Positions 37,561-49,700 of a stretch of 64,000 nucleotides of DNA are shown here, piece after piece. Position numbers and translations under genes: made by a program. Source of the DNA: Labrus mixtus (taxonomy: Eukaryota; Chordata; Actinopteri; Labriformes; Labridae); assembly GCF_963584025.1 (NCBI RefSeq), contig NC_083625.1, positions 7,435,192-7,499,191 of the forward strand, written 5' to 3'. Numbering within the stretch: the first letter of the stretch is position 1; every line of letters begins with the position of its first letter. A model generated the notes under the pieces. That model did no database searches. It saw only the letters and a list, made by a program, of their open reading frames with translations, and had not been told where the DNA came from.

Positions 37561-39322
37561 ACTGGCTGCTGCTCACCCACTGTGTCACGGCTAAAATGGA
37601 ATCACTGTTGTGAGTGGCAGTCTGGGCAACTGAAGCCTGCTTCCCTTGGCCTGCTCCTTTGTTGCCAGCATTCACCTCACTTTACCCCTCAGGCAGGTGG
37701 ATTTACATGTCTGGATGGGCACGGTGGAAGCCAAAGAGGGAACATATATGTGCTGTCTAAAAAAAAAGGCCCATGGCAGCTGAATACAGTTACATCTTAA
37801 GCAAGAAGAGAAAAAGGGTTAAATATTTGCCAGTGTAATGGATTCAAGCATTTTGGCACATATTCAGTACGTTGAAGGGAAAAGGCTTTGGAATTAGGAC
37901 TTTTTTTTGTTGGTTTTCACTTCGACTAAGACAATTTTGAATTATGTTAGCAACAGTTTTTAGCTTTCAGCAATGCAGTTTAGTCAACCGTTCTGGCAAG
38001 TGCTAGTTTCTAAGTTAGATCGTAGAACAAGGCGCATGTTTAGCTTATATTGATGTCTTTAATAAAGAGTCCAAAGGGCTTTTGAGAGCATTGTAGGGCT
38101 GTTAAGGTTGTAGAAAAGGGTTCAGGATTGATTTCCACTGTTACCAGAGCTACAAAACTAACCAGTGTTTGTGTGCTTAAGTGCCAAAGAATGATCCACC
38201 TCAGTATCAAGTGATCGCCCTCTCCTCATGCTAAACACGCTATTACTTGTCTTTATCAAATCGTCAAATTTGTTAGTTGACGAGGGCATTTCAAGACTGC
38301 GAGCGCACATCTTGCTGCTTGCTGTACTTCTCAAAGTGGGGCCTGTGGAAGCAGAGCTCAGTGCCACATTTCACTGATTACAATTTAACCCCTCGACTCT
38401 GCTTTCCTCACAGATACTCTGCTTCGCCACACTAATTTATACACACAACATTTCGGAGGCATATTTATGGTCTAATATTTATCGTTTTTTCCGCGGTGCA
38501 GCAGATGGTCCTTCTTCTGTGGGAAAAAAAAAGGTCACATGCTTAAAATCATATTGTTTCCATCTGTAGATTTTACTTCTGTGTCTCAAAGCGAGAGGTG
38601 TGTTCTGCAAAAGTACTTTAGATTTGTTGAAGAATGACATGTGTCGACATTAACGTGCAGGTCTGGTCAAATCCAAGCACAGTTCTCTTGGTTCAGGAAC
38701 ACAGAGTCGTTACTGGTTTTTACAGACAGCACTGGGTGTGCATGTTGCAGCCAGCGTGAAAGCTACTACACCTTTGTAACTCTTGTTTCCCAAAAATATG
38801 AGAGAATTTCACATTTCACTTGATATTATGCTCCAGATTTAATCCATTATTTTTAAAATGACTTTTGAAGCTGTATTGGTTGAAATGTTTCAGGGAAATC
38901 TAGCCTCTGGGGGATAAATAAGAGAGACATTGTGATGGCATTTTGCATTGGTTTGATGCATTTTTTTATTCTGCCTGACCTCAGATATTACCATGAGAAT
39001 CAATCTCCAACGTCGTCAGCTTCCCAATCATTTTGTGTCCATTTTTTTAATGTCAAACTTTGCCATACTATTGTGTGTGTACTGTAAAAGGCCTCACGTG
39101 TAAGGCTTTCAAAGCGTCATCAAAGCTGCTCATCACATGCTTCACGTTGTTGAATGCTTTTCTTGTGTTTTTCAATGAAAGCCTCGTGTGTTTAAAATGT
39201 TACTCTTTCCTATTATTACAACTTCTAATCTCAATTCCGCTCAATTTCTGTTTTGGATATTTTTTTTTTTTTTTTTTTTTCTCGATTTTTGGATTTGAAA
39301 ATCAAAAACAGGAATAGTCAAG

Positions 39323-39353
<31 letters not shown>

Positions 39354-40290
39354 ACCCGTTTACACGCTCAGTGGTGAATGTGAGTGATACCTCCTCTAAA
39401 TTATGCAGAAATTGAGGAGGTATTTATATTGTCTTTCTTCAGAAGGGTGTGGTTTTGTTGCCCATCAGCTCAGATAACTGCTGAGACAGGAACTGTCTCT
39501 TCAAACCGAGATTATTTTCATTCTTGATTTGTAATTGGTGGTCATGTGCACACAGGAACGTCCATTCGTCATGCTTTGAAAAATCTTTACACATCTGTTG
39601 CAGCGTGTTGGTAAGAGACATTTTTTTTTAACTGTGGCTCAGGGTTCATTAAGGGAGTGGCGATATCGACGAGGCAGTTTGTGGCATTGTAGTGGAAATT
39701 TCCGTACTAAACAAGTGGAAAAACAACAGGATTTGTCTTTGTGGTATTTGTTCAACACATTTGCAAATTCAGCATACAGAGGTCAGTGATCTCCTTAGCC
39801 ACCCGTCCCAAAGCAAAGATTGTCACACACTCTTTTACTTCATCATGAAATCAAATCTATTATAAACAATGTCTATTTGTGTGCATCAGACAGCAGTTAC
39901 ACCCACGTCTTAAATACAAGTTGAGCTTATCTCTGGACTCTCAGGAAACTTGTGTCAGAGGGAAGGTGAAAAGTCAGACATGGAGTCCTAACAATAAAGG
40001 ATGTATACAATTTCAAACTGTCACACCTTAATCACAAGTTGGCTGTTAAAGCATGTCACTGCTCAGTTAATTGTAGCTGCCTCGCCCTGTCGGCAGGTTC
40101 CAAAGAGGCAGGTTTTGGTGAAACCTTAATGAGCTGGTACACACTGTATGGTATTGGACATGGAGCAACAGCGTGTGAGACAAGCATCTTACATGCCATA
40201 AGAAAAAGCATGGTCTTAAATGATATCTCTTTAACACAGGTACTAAGATTTCTTTCCTTATCTTTCCCCTCCCCCTGCAAACACTGGCAG
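37561..40290. other. No gene seen; probable zbtb20 5' intronic DNA
   Basis: Non-coding sequence with a T run (39,260-39,280) and a (CA)n microsatellite at about 39,326-39,352. Short open frames have no recognisable features. Confidence 0.35.
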
Positions 40291-40435
40291 AGCAGCACAT
40301 GATTTGGACAGAGAGGACTGACAGCCTTGCCTTGCACTCGGCCTCTGATCAGCCATCTCCACCAGCAAACTGAAGTTTGACCCGCACTTCATCACCAGCC
40401 ACACAAGCATCTTTGGAACAAAACGTCATCTAACT
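40291..40435 (+). other. zbtb20: Probable upstream exon of zbtb20 (145 bp)
   Basis: A pyrimidine-rich acceptor (TTTCCCCTCCCCCTG then GGCAG) ends at 40,290, and a strong donor GTGAGT starts at 40,436. The next acceptor on the same strand (CCTCCTGCAG, ending 41,700) opens the exon with the zbtb20 start, leaving a 1265-bp intron. Joining the two exons in phase gives ...NKTSSNC then DISCKG followed by the usual start MTERIH. From memory, the mammalian ZBTB20 long isoform reads SSDCDISCKG at this junction, so this is probably the orthologous exon. In this fish the frame runs back only about 20 codons to a TGA, with no ATG, so a long isoform does not appear encoded through this exon; it is then 5' UTR. 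The exon boundaries are inferred from splice signals. Confidence 0.65.
40299..40373 (+). other. Upstream open reading frame, 24 codons
   Basis: ATG at 40,299 opens a 24-residue frame ending in TGA at 40,371-40,373, entirely inside the probable zbtb20 5' exon and before the main start at 41,721. If the exon is in the mature mRNA, this uORF could lower translation of the main frame. The context ACACATGA is not a strong Kozak match. Confidence 0.4.
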
Positions 40436-41700
40436 GTGAGTAAAAAGCTGGACGTAATACGTTGCGTTTCGTTTTAGCTTAATCCTACTTTTCAATTTGG
40501 TAACTGTAAAATGCTTTCATTTGTAGTACAGCTGTACAGTTTATTTAAATTCTGTGTATTCCAAATTATAAAGCATGTTTCCATACGTTTTAATTTTATA
40601 TGATCAGGTCATGTATATGTGGATTCTTACATTTCAGACCAAAGTGTTTTTTATTAATATATTTCTTAGTCATTGTTAGAAATAGTGTAAACGAACTAGC
40701 TATTGTTTTTGCAAAGATTTGTACATTTTTGAGTCCAAAATAAAGACTCTAAAGTGCTGTGTTTAATAACCACCAAATAAGCTCAACAGCTTTACTTAAA
40801 TTATACTCAAGATGGTTTGAATTTAAAAGAAATTAGTTTTACAGTAATTATGAAAAACCTCAATTTGCATAATTCTTACACTAACTACCCATCTATTTAG
40901 TACATAGATTTTAATTTCTTTTAATGCCTCACTTGGAAGAAAAGCACACACAGTAATCTTACACACTGATCAGCCGGGTCACATCTATTCCAAGGATAGT
41001 AAAGGAAGCGCCATCAAAGTGAACACATGGCTAACAAAAGAGGCCTGTTGTCCTCCAAGCCCAGTGCACCACCTACTGGTGGGTGGAGGAACTTCAGAAG
41101 AGCATGGTGTAGGGGGGGGAACTTGTACAGTAATAATTAGGAGGGAACCATCTTAATTGTCTTTCACCATGGCAATGTGGGGTTTTTTTTATACCAGGAT
41201 CAGGAGACAAATTTAGCTCCAGCATGGAAATGATTTGATTCTCGTCCAAATAATACGAGCCTGGGCTGAAGAAAATAATGAAAAATAAAAATATCTGTAT
41301 TATTGTTTTAGTAATCCTCCAACAAAGTAGTCTTATCTCTTTTTATAATGAGCATCAATCTTTCTAATTGTATACTTAAGTTGATCGTAGTGCTGGGATA
41401 TGGTTTTGTTTTCTAATATAAGGCAAATGGCAGTTTTCTTGCATACAAGAAATGTGACTTTTTTAGATGTGAATTTGTATTCTATTAAATTTAATTTCAC
41501 AATTGTATTAACTCTGATACATCAGTAATACTCTAAACAATTAATACAAATATGTTATAGTTCCATGTTAGAGAGAAATCTTCCCCCTAGAACAAGTATT
41601 TTCACAAAATGTCAAATGTTCTTCATATTGGTGTGTTTAATGCAGTCGAATCTCACTGCGACTATGTGAGTTTTTAAGACAGGTTTGTTGCCTCCTGCAG
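40436..41700 (+). other. zbtb20: Probable zbtb20 intron before the main coding exon
   Basis: AT-rich intron-like sequence starting GTGAGT and ending in CTCCTGCAG, 1265 bp. It holds a CTCF-like site at 41,066-41,079 and nothing coding. Confidence 0.6.
41066..41079 (-). promoter_or_regulatory. CTCF-like motif
   Basis: The minus-strand 14-mer CCAGTAGGTGGTGC matches CCASYAGRKGGCRS at 13 of 14 positions. It lies about 650 bp upstream of the zbtb20 start and points left. Confidence 0.35.
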
Positions 41701-41720
41701 GTGACATCAGTTGCAAGGGG

Positions 41721-43236
41721 ATGACCGAGCGCATTCATAACATCAATCTTCACAACTTCAGCAATTCTGTACTTGAGACCCTCAATGAGCAGCGCAACCG
41801 TGGGCACTTCTGTGACGTGACTGTTCGGATCCATGGAAGTATGCTGCGTGCTCACCGCTGTGTGCTGGCTGCTGGAAGCCCCTTCTTTCAGGACAAGCTG
41901 CTCTTGGGCTACAGCGACATTGAGATCCCTTCTGTGGTCTCGGTGCAGTCCATCCAAAAGCTGATTGACTTTATGTACAGTGGGATTTTGCGGGTGTCTC
42001 AGTCAGAGGCCTTGCAGATCCTTACTGCCGCCAGCATCCTTCAGATTAAGACCGTCATCGATGAGTGCACCCGCATCGTTTCCCAGAATGTGGGCCTGGC
42101 TGGGCCGGGTGAGTTCCCTGTTATACCGGGAGACTCTGGTCAGGAAACACCCCGCGGCACGCCAGAGTCAGGAACCTCCGGGCCCAGCAGCGACGCAGAG
42201 TCGGGTTATATGCAAGCAACATCACAGCAAAGCATTGATCGTGCATACACATCACTGTACTCCTACTCTGGCCTCTCGCTGCAGAACGGCACCCGTGAGC
42301 GCTCCATGTACATAAACCCTCTGTCTTCAAACTACGACACCACTCTTGGCACTCAGAAGAACCAGCAATCTCAAAATCCGCCCTGGATGAACCGCATCCA
42401 GGAGAGATCTCAACAGGTCGACCGCTTCATCTCCACAGCAGAGTCCACTCACTGCCGCAAACAGCCCCGACCGTCACGCATCCAGACGGGAGGGATGCAC
42501 ATAAAGCAGGAGGCCGAAGACGAGTACGGCTGCTACGAGAATTTGGGGGATTGCCAAGACGACACCGACCACACTGAGGGTGTAGAGAGCGAGACCAAGG
42601 TTGAAAGTTTTGACTCAGGTGTGAGCTCCTCCATCAGCACCGAGCCAGATGCTATGGAACAGCAGCCGTTCCTGATGGGCTTTAGAGAGGGGGGCGGCGA
42701 AGGGCATCAAGGTGAAGGAGGGGGTCCTGTGCATATAGAGGTCAACGACTCGTCCCCTGAGCAAGTGCAAGAGATGGACGACGGGGACACATCCCACAGC
42801 ACTAGTGACAGTAGCATGATGCAGACCCTGCCATACTCAGTCATGTCCCAGTCCCTGCCGAGTGCCCAGCACTACATGCGCAAGGCAGAATCACACACCA
42901 GCAACCTGAGGATGCCGATCACCGTGACCAGCAACTCCCAAGTGATGGGCCCTGGTGGAAGCCCCTTCCTGCCCACACTCTTTCCCACTCAGCCGGCTAG
43001 AGACAGCAAGCCTTTCCTTTACCTTCCTGGCCAGCAGCAGCCCCAGTTCGTGGCGGTGCCGCCCCCTGCAATGCCATCATTCCCCAACCCAATGTCGGTA
43101 CAGCAAGCACCATCTCAGCAACAACAGGCTGGAGGAGGGATCAGTGCGGGGGAGAAGAAGCCGTATGAATGCACTCTCTGCAGTAAAACTTTTACTGCTA
43201 AACAAAACTACGTCAAACACATGTTTGTCCATACTG
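41721..43236 (+). CDS. zbtb20: zbtb20 coding exon 1 (BTB, middle region and zinc finger 1)
   Basis: The exon enters at 41,701 after CTCCTGCAG; coding begins at 41,721. It ends at 43,236 with the first base of the Gly codon of the HTG|EKP linker, followed by a consensus GTAAGT donor. It therefore encodes residues 1-505 plus one base of Gly506. The phase-1 junction sits exactly in the finger 1-2 linker, as in vertebrate orthologues. Confidence 0.93.
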
Positions 43237-44955
43237 GTAAGTTATAGTGGCTTATGGGTAGTTCAGATTTAGTTTCAGTTAAATGATGATGTATCCATAA
43301 TTAAAGTAGGTAGAAGCTCTACCTGTAGATACAGAAATACGGAAATATTGATGGATAGCTTTGTTGTTTACCAGATACTTAAAAAAAAACAACAACCTTT
43401 GTTTGTTAGGTCACAGTTGACTCCTTACTTGCATCAATAGATTTCTCATGCAGAACATTAATACAGTCTGATCAATCTCGATCTGCCAAAAATCATTATC
43501 GCAGAATTGGAGAATTAGATATCACATAATGATTTTGCTATTATTACAGTAAAAAAAAATCAATAGGTAGTTTGGTAAATGTGTCTGTACAATACACCTC
43601 CATGCAAAATAAGGTTGCCTTGGACCTCAAAATAGCTAAAAGGCAATGAACACACTTACACACTCGTGCATACCACACATGTGCAGCAAGAGGTGAAGTG
43701 TCATTAGCTTCAATCAAAAATCTGTCAGAGATGAAATAGACTTTGAACTACAAATATGACTAATATATATGTGCTAGCTCAACCCCGCTGATCTATAACT
43801 GAGCTTTGGTTCTGACCTTCCTTTGGTGAAAAAATGGCTTTTTAAATCAAAGCATGTAGCTACACATAAATTCACTGCACTACAGTTGATGCTGGTGGCT
43901 TTATCAACTTGCATCACACAGCATCCTCACATAATAATGTTAACGTGTTCAAATTGATAGTCCAAAATGTCAGCAGAAACATGTGTGTTAATACGTTTAT
44001 ATCCAGAGAAGCTAACAAACTGACAATGTGCATTCTTACATTATTTTGTTTGTGATCATATGGAAATATTATTGTCTCAGTTCACCTTTGTGTCATCACA
44101 GGAATGTTAAATATCCATAGAATAGTAATTGTGCACTTTTGTTAGTTTTGTAACACCTGCATCATGGCTGCATTATAGCAAAGTTTTCCTCACAAAGCTG
44201 TAGCATATTGTCGCTTCTAGTGGAACCAACATTATAACAGACTTAACAAAAGCTTAAATAATTCTAGCCTGAGGTTTGTTCCTGTACTAGAAAAGAAACA
44301 CTGCTGGCTTCAGGCATCTGATGCTTCTGCACACATTCTTCTATATCTTTAAAACCTAATTCTGAAAATGTCTTCTTTCTTTCTTTTTTTTTATTCTTTT
44401 GTCTTGCATGAACATCCAGGTGAGAAACCTCATCAGTGCAGCATCTGCTGGCGCTCATTCTCCCTGAAGGATTACTTAATCAAACACATGGTGACACACA
44501 CAGGAGTGCGGGCCTACCAGTGCAGCATCTGCAACAAGCGCTTCACCCAGAAGAGCTCCCTCAATGTCCACATGCGGCTGCACCGTGGAGAGAAGTCCTA
44601 TGAGTGCTACATCTGCAAGAAGAAGTTCTCACACAAGACCCTGCTTGAGCGGCACATGGCTCTGCACAGCACGGGCAGTGCCATTATGGGGCTATCGGGG
44701 AGCGCCGTCAACCAGGGCCCTGTCTCCATTCCCATGCCGATGGCCGTCCCGGATCCCGGAGCAGGAGTGGTGGCCCTCGCCATGCCCGTGAGCGGAGGTG
44801 CTGGAGTAGGGGCCGGGGTTGGAACAGGAGTGGGTGTAGCTGCAGAAGCGAGTTGCCAAGAAGGGACCACCTATGTGTGCTCCGTCTGCCCTGCCAAGTT
44901 CGACCAAATGGAGCACTTCAATGACCACATGCGAATGCATGTCTCCGATGGATAA
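41721..44955 (+). CDS. zbtb20: zbtb20: zinc finger and BTB domain-containing transcriptional repressor (two coding exons, 683 aa)
   Basis: Join 41,721-43,236 and 44,420-44,955; 683 residues, close to the 668 of the mammalian short isoform. ZBTB20 is a nuclear POK-family repressor acting in hippocampal, liver and endocrine development. Visible parts are: a BTB/POZ domain at about residues 8-122 (NFSNSVLETLNEQR start, FCDVTVRIHG, LRAHRCVLAA), used for dimerisation and corepressor contact; a long low-complexity acidic/Ser/Gln-rich middle with a SUMO-type IKQE site at Lys262; and five C2H2 zinc fingers at about 482-504, 510-532, 538-560, 566-588 and 657-679. The last four residues are VSDG, as in mammals. 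The start was chosen at MTERIH because the acceptor at 41,700 excludes the upstream in-frame ATG at 41,685. The Gly/Val/Ala-rich linker before finger 5 is longer than in mammals. All zinc ligands are present. Identity is recognised from the BTB and finger sequences. Confidence 0.96.
43237..44419 (+). other. zbtb20: zbtb20 intron between zinc fingers 1 and 2
   Basis: A 1183-bp GT-AG intron (GTAAGT...CATCCAG). Reading through the donor gives Gly-Lys-Leu then TAG at 43,245-43,247, so retention would end the protein right after finger 1. No other feature is seen inside. Confidence 0.92.
44420..44955 (+). CDS. zbtb20: zbtb20 coding exon 2 (zinc fingers 2-5 and stop)
   Basis: The acceptor CATCCAG ends at 44,419; the exon completes Gly506 and continues EKPHQC. 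It encodes fingers 2, 3 and 4 in tandem, a 68-residue Gly/Val/Ala/Pro-rich linker (589-656), finger 5 and the terminal VSDG. TAA is at 44,953-44,955. Confidence 0.93.
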
Positions 44956-44991
44956 GTACTAGTAGATAAACTCCTTTCAAAAAGAATGACA

Positions 44992-44997
44992 AATAAA
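44992..44997 (+). terminator. Proximal poly(A) signal of zbtb20
   Basis: AATAAA 37 bp after the stop codon, followed at 45,005-45,030 by T/G-rich sequence. It would give a very short 3' UTR if used. Confidence 0.35.
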
Positions 44998-45318
44998 TGG
45001 CACTAGATTTTCCTTTTCTTGTTTTGAGGTATGAAGAGTAATGAGTATAGACACTGGCACATTAAGTTTCCCAAAAAAAAAAAAAGATTTTTTTTTTTTT
45101 TTTCTGTTAAATCTAAAAGAAAAAAAAGATGGTGGCCTTAAGGCTTAGTAGTTTGATATTGATCTACTGGATGGATCCTAACTACAGGCCTCTAAATGTA
45201 TGCTTTCCTAAAATACTGATTTATGTGTTGAACACTACCGAAAGGCCTACGAAAGAAACACATACACACAAACACACTTTTAGTGTAGTTTTGTATGAAT
45301 GAATATACATGTGCATAT

Positions 45319-45394
45319 ATGTGTGAGCGTTTGTGCATTTGTGTGTCTGTGTGTTTGCATGTGTGTGTGTTTGCGCGTGTGTGTGTGTGTCTGT

Positions 45395-45488
<94 letters not shown>
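45319..45488 (+). repeat. Long (GT)n microsatellite in the zbtb20 3' UTR
   Basis: A GT-rich array, interrupted at first and then pure from about 45,400 to 45,488 (about 44 units). On the zbtb20 sense strand this is a UG repeat in the probable 3' UTR. Val/Cys- and Thr/His-repeat open frames over it are artefacts. Confidence 0.95.
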
Positions 45489-45490
<2 letters not shown>

Positions 45491-46677
45491 ATTGCCATGA
45501 AAAATAAATCATGGCAGTTGTGAACCCATACTGACCAGTTTGGAAACTTTAGATGTCCAAGCTTACTGTGGTATAATTTACAACAATAACAAAAAAGTCA
45601 TCTGGGGTCGGGCTATATATTCCCTCTAAAAATACTGACGGTCACAAGATTGCCTTCTTCTGTAAAATAAAAAAAGGAGAGTAGTTAATTTGGTGATGGG
45701 TTTAATTTATTCCTATTGTATTAAGGGATTATAATGCAGCTGTTGTCAAGGTACCAATTTCAATCATTTATCTGAAATGTGACTTCCTGTCCACTGGCGA
45801 CCGGAACGAACATTTCTCATATGTTTTGTAATTGCTGTCCATGCATTTGATGCTTCAGTTTACTAAATTTGGGTGTGTTGATCAGACAGTATTAGAGCAA
45901 AAACATGTTTCTTTTTTTCTGAAGTTTGGAGTTTAACTAATTTGCATACACTGCCACTAATATTTTAAACGACTGTTAAGGCTTGTAGACCTCTTCCATT
46001 TGAAAACATAAGAAAAAAAGAAAGATTCTTTTGCTGACGGTTTGTTTTTAAAGCCTTTCACTTTCACAGTTAGGGCAGGCTGGCATATGTGACTAAACTC
46101 TCTCCTTCATAATTGCTGCTCTTCAACTTGCACCTGACTGTTATGGGATGTAGATTCAAGAAATAATTTGTCATATTGTTGTTATTTAGGAGTCTACATG
46201 GTTAGCTATCAAATTGATAATCAAGTAATAATACCTAGTCAGGGGGTATATACACTGGAACAGTGTTAAAGAAGGAGGGAATTAATTTGAATCAAATTTG
46301 AATTGGAAATAAATGCCATCCTCATCCTAGAGCCCCTGTCAAACATGTTCAATGCTGTTGCACAGCCATTTGGGCATGTGGGAGCTAAATGCATTGCTCT
46401 TCATGTGTTTGCCCTCCCTGGAGGCTCAAACGGCATGCAACCCATTGAAAGGAAAACAAGTAGCTCCATTGAAATCACACTGTTTCCTTATAAACCACAC
46501 GTTCAGATGGACTTTCTACACAATAGTATACATTCCTGATTTTTCTAAAAACAATCTAGACACATTATGTACAGAATAGATTTTGGAAGCTAGTGCGAGC
46601 AAGTTGTCATCACATCACTTTAGGCTCATTTCTGATATTTGAATTGTTTTATAATTGCTCTCTACTCTAAATTCGAC

Positions 46678-46679
<2 letters not shown>

Positions 46680-46712
<33 letters not shown>
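46680..46712 (+). repeat. (CA)16 microsatellite
   Basis: An uninterrupted CA run in the probable 3' UTR. Confidence 0.95.
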
Positions 46713-46713
<1 letters not shown>

Positions 46714-49700
46714 CTGCCTGCAACTGCAATCCTGAAGGATTTGCTCATGTATGTGAGCAACAACTTTGGTAGTTGTGTCGTTAAAAGAATAACTGAGTAC
46801 AGCAGTCTTAAAAAGACCCGCTGTGGATAAAAAAAAAGTGCTATTTTGCACATTTTCTTAAAATGCCTGTGCTTAATATTTAGTCATTTTACTTAAACAA
46901 ACTTTTATGATTTCTGTTTTTCAATTTCAAAGGAAAAAAAGCATTTTTTTTTATCTTGATAAGTGGACTGCATTATTTTCTTGCATATATGTTGCACTGC
47001 TTAAACCAATAAGTGCACTACTGTTAACAGAGATATTATAGTTTTAGAAAAGAGGTTTTTTTTTTCTTAAATCTAACATTTGGTTGTAGAGTTCACATGT
47101 AATAGAATAGCTTTGTTTCAATTTATTCATTAAGTAAATCAGCGGTTCTTGGCTTTTGTTATTGCTTGCAGTAACCTACAGTATATTCTTGTGCCGTGTT
47201 AATGCAAGCATTTATCTTTATTTAAATATGTACCATTACGTGTGCTCATCTATGGTTTCAAACCTTTGAACTCATTCTTTTATGGAGTCAGTTCCCTATA
47301 AACGTCATTGGATTGCATTTTTTTAGAATCAAAGGAGAATATCCAAGCCAAACAACATAAACAGTGAAACAAGAACAGTAATAATACACACAGCTCCTTT
47401 GGCGGAGGTTCTAATAATAACTATTATTATATGATTAATAATAATACATTTATAATGTGTGTGTGTGTAACATAAATGATATGTGTGTCCTAGAACAACT
47501 TTGTGTGGGTTTAGAGGTGTGGGGAGGTGATGGAATGCAGCTTCTTTGATATCTGTGCGTCAGTTGTACACAGTTGTTTCCCTTCCTTAGTGTTTGTGTG
47601 TCAGTGAGTGTTTGTGTGTTTGGTATATAGCCTAATCAAGCTGTTGATAAGTGGAATATCTGAACTGTAGGGCTTCCTTTGCAATATGCAATGCAGGTAC
47701 TATGAGAAGCAGCTCTCCAGACCTTTTGGGCTATTAAGGCACCTGTGGCGTTTGTTCTGAGATTTGACTCAAGCTGAGGTTGACACTGTTGAACTCAGAG
47801 TACAATTTGAGGAGTTATGTCTGGCATTTGGATGCTTAAAGTTATTTTAACTGCTACTAAAGTACAGATCCTTGTTGAGTGAGCTGAAGGGAAGTCTGTA
47901 GGTCAGTTTCCCCTCGGCTAAAAAGAATCTATTGACCACACATGCGTAAACACACGTGAGGTCTGTCCGCAGTAAAAGTAGCACATTATTAAACATTTGA
48001 TTGGGCCTGTGTCCTATGGTGTGCATATAAGCCTAAACTGTATGGTTCCTGTTTGTAGCTGTTGTTGCCAGGATGGCAATATTGCTGCATGCTAGTGCTA
48101 TATTTGTCTCTACACAGCACGTGGAGGGTAATCTCATGCCTTAACAGACAATGCACTAAAAAGAATATGTAAGCAACTGCCGAGATCTCTTTTCCAACAG
48201 TACTGCCACACATACGGCACACAGCTCATTGTGTTGATGTTTGTTGTCTGTTCAGTACCGAGTTAAACACTGCCAATCTAACATCATCACTTCTTCGAAA
48301 GCAAAGGCAGAGACATTGATTGAATCGTTTCAGTGTAATGTTTGTATTCAGTGATCTAGCATTCCTTCATGGCACCTAAATTTTACATATTTGTGTAAAC
48401 ACATATATCAAATGCACTATTGACTGTAGCTAGATGAGTACAACCAGCTTTGTGGTATCATTGGTCTAAATAGTAGGTTAAGTAGCTCGATGTTGGTTTT
48501 ATGAAATATTTGATTTCAGAACTACACTATCAGTCGTTTCTCTATCTTTTTTTTTTTTTTTTTTTTGGAATAACAAAAGTAGCCAATCTCAACATTATCT
48601 GGATGAGGGCTAATAACTCGTCCCATTGTCAGTTGACTTCTTGTATCATAAGGTGTTTGATAGCAGACCAGGCTCAGAAGAGGGAAGGAACCCTTCTCTC
48701 CAGTGTGTCATTTACGTGCTTTAGCATTACCCAGGCTTTTTCCCCTGTTGCATTAGCATCACATGCTCTTCACTGTTCATAGTTATATATTCCTTATACT
48801 GCTTCAGCTACTCGTGGTGGTGCTTAATTCTCTTTTCTCTCTCAGTGTTGCAGAAAGTCGGTTGAAAACTTGTTGAAAAGTCGCAACATTATCCAGAAAA
48901 TGAGTCCTTCTCTCAATAGTGCTTCTTCTAGTTGTTAGTTTAAGAAAAAAAAAAAAGTCTAGACTTTATGTTTGCAAAGTGTTCGCATATTTTCCAGAAC
49001 AAAACATATTAAAACGTAGATAATAGCCTTGAGCCTGCAGCTGTTTGTATTGTGTTTCAAATATATTACTGTTCATGTTTTGTTTATCTTAGTGTAGAGA
49101 CACAGGGTCTACAGTACATTGTTGTCCTTCTTGCAGTATGTTTAATTCATCGTTATACTTATTTATTTCAGGCTTCCTCCTGCTTTTTGTCATGGTGATC
49201 ATAGTGCTGTTGTTTATACATACATAGCTTCACGCAGCTGGATAACAGTCAGTTTTTAAGTCATATTTCACATTGTACTATATATGCTTATATGCTTTGC
49301 ATTGAGATGAAAACAAGGAATTGGAGAAATGGTAATGGTGAGGGTCATGTCGAGTACGGAACAGGTTCATTTTATTCTGATAAGCATGCCATGCGTCTGT
49401 CTCCCTGTTTGTCTTTCAGTCCATCTCCACACATTCAAAGTCAGATTTTTTTATTTAAAGCTTGAAGAAAGTCACAAAGAGTAGAATACAGAAAACACCA
49501 GTCAGATAATACTTTACTGCATCTTTGGCCTTCTACAGTACACATAAGAGTGAAATATCGTACAAATATACTATATATATTATTGTATCACCGTCTTCAC
49601 ACCGATGAAGAATACATTCTCAGATAGTTTGATAAAGACAGAATTGCAGCCAGAGTATACAGAACCTTGTGGGATATAGGGAATATGCCTATCAAGTGCC

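Noticed and set aside
41685..41720. Earlier in-frame ATG at 41,685 as the zbtb20 start
   Set aside because: It lies upstream of the CTCCTGCAG acceptor ending at 41,700, so it is intronic; MTERIH at 41,721 is the known vertebrate start.
45192..45523. Val/Cys- and Thr/His-repeat proteins of 70-106 residues
   Set aside because: Pure translation of the GT/CA microsatellite; no real gene signal.
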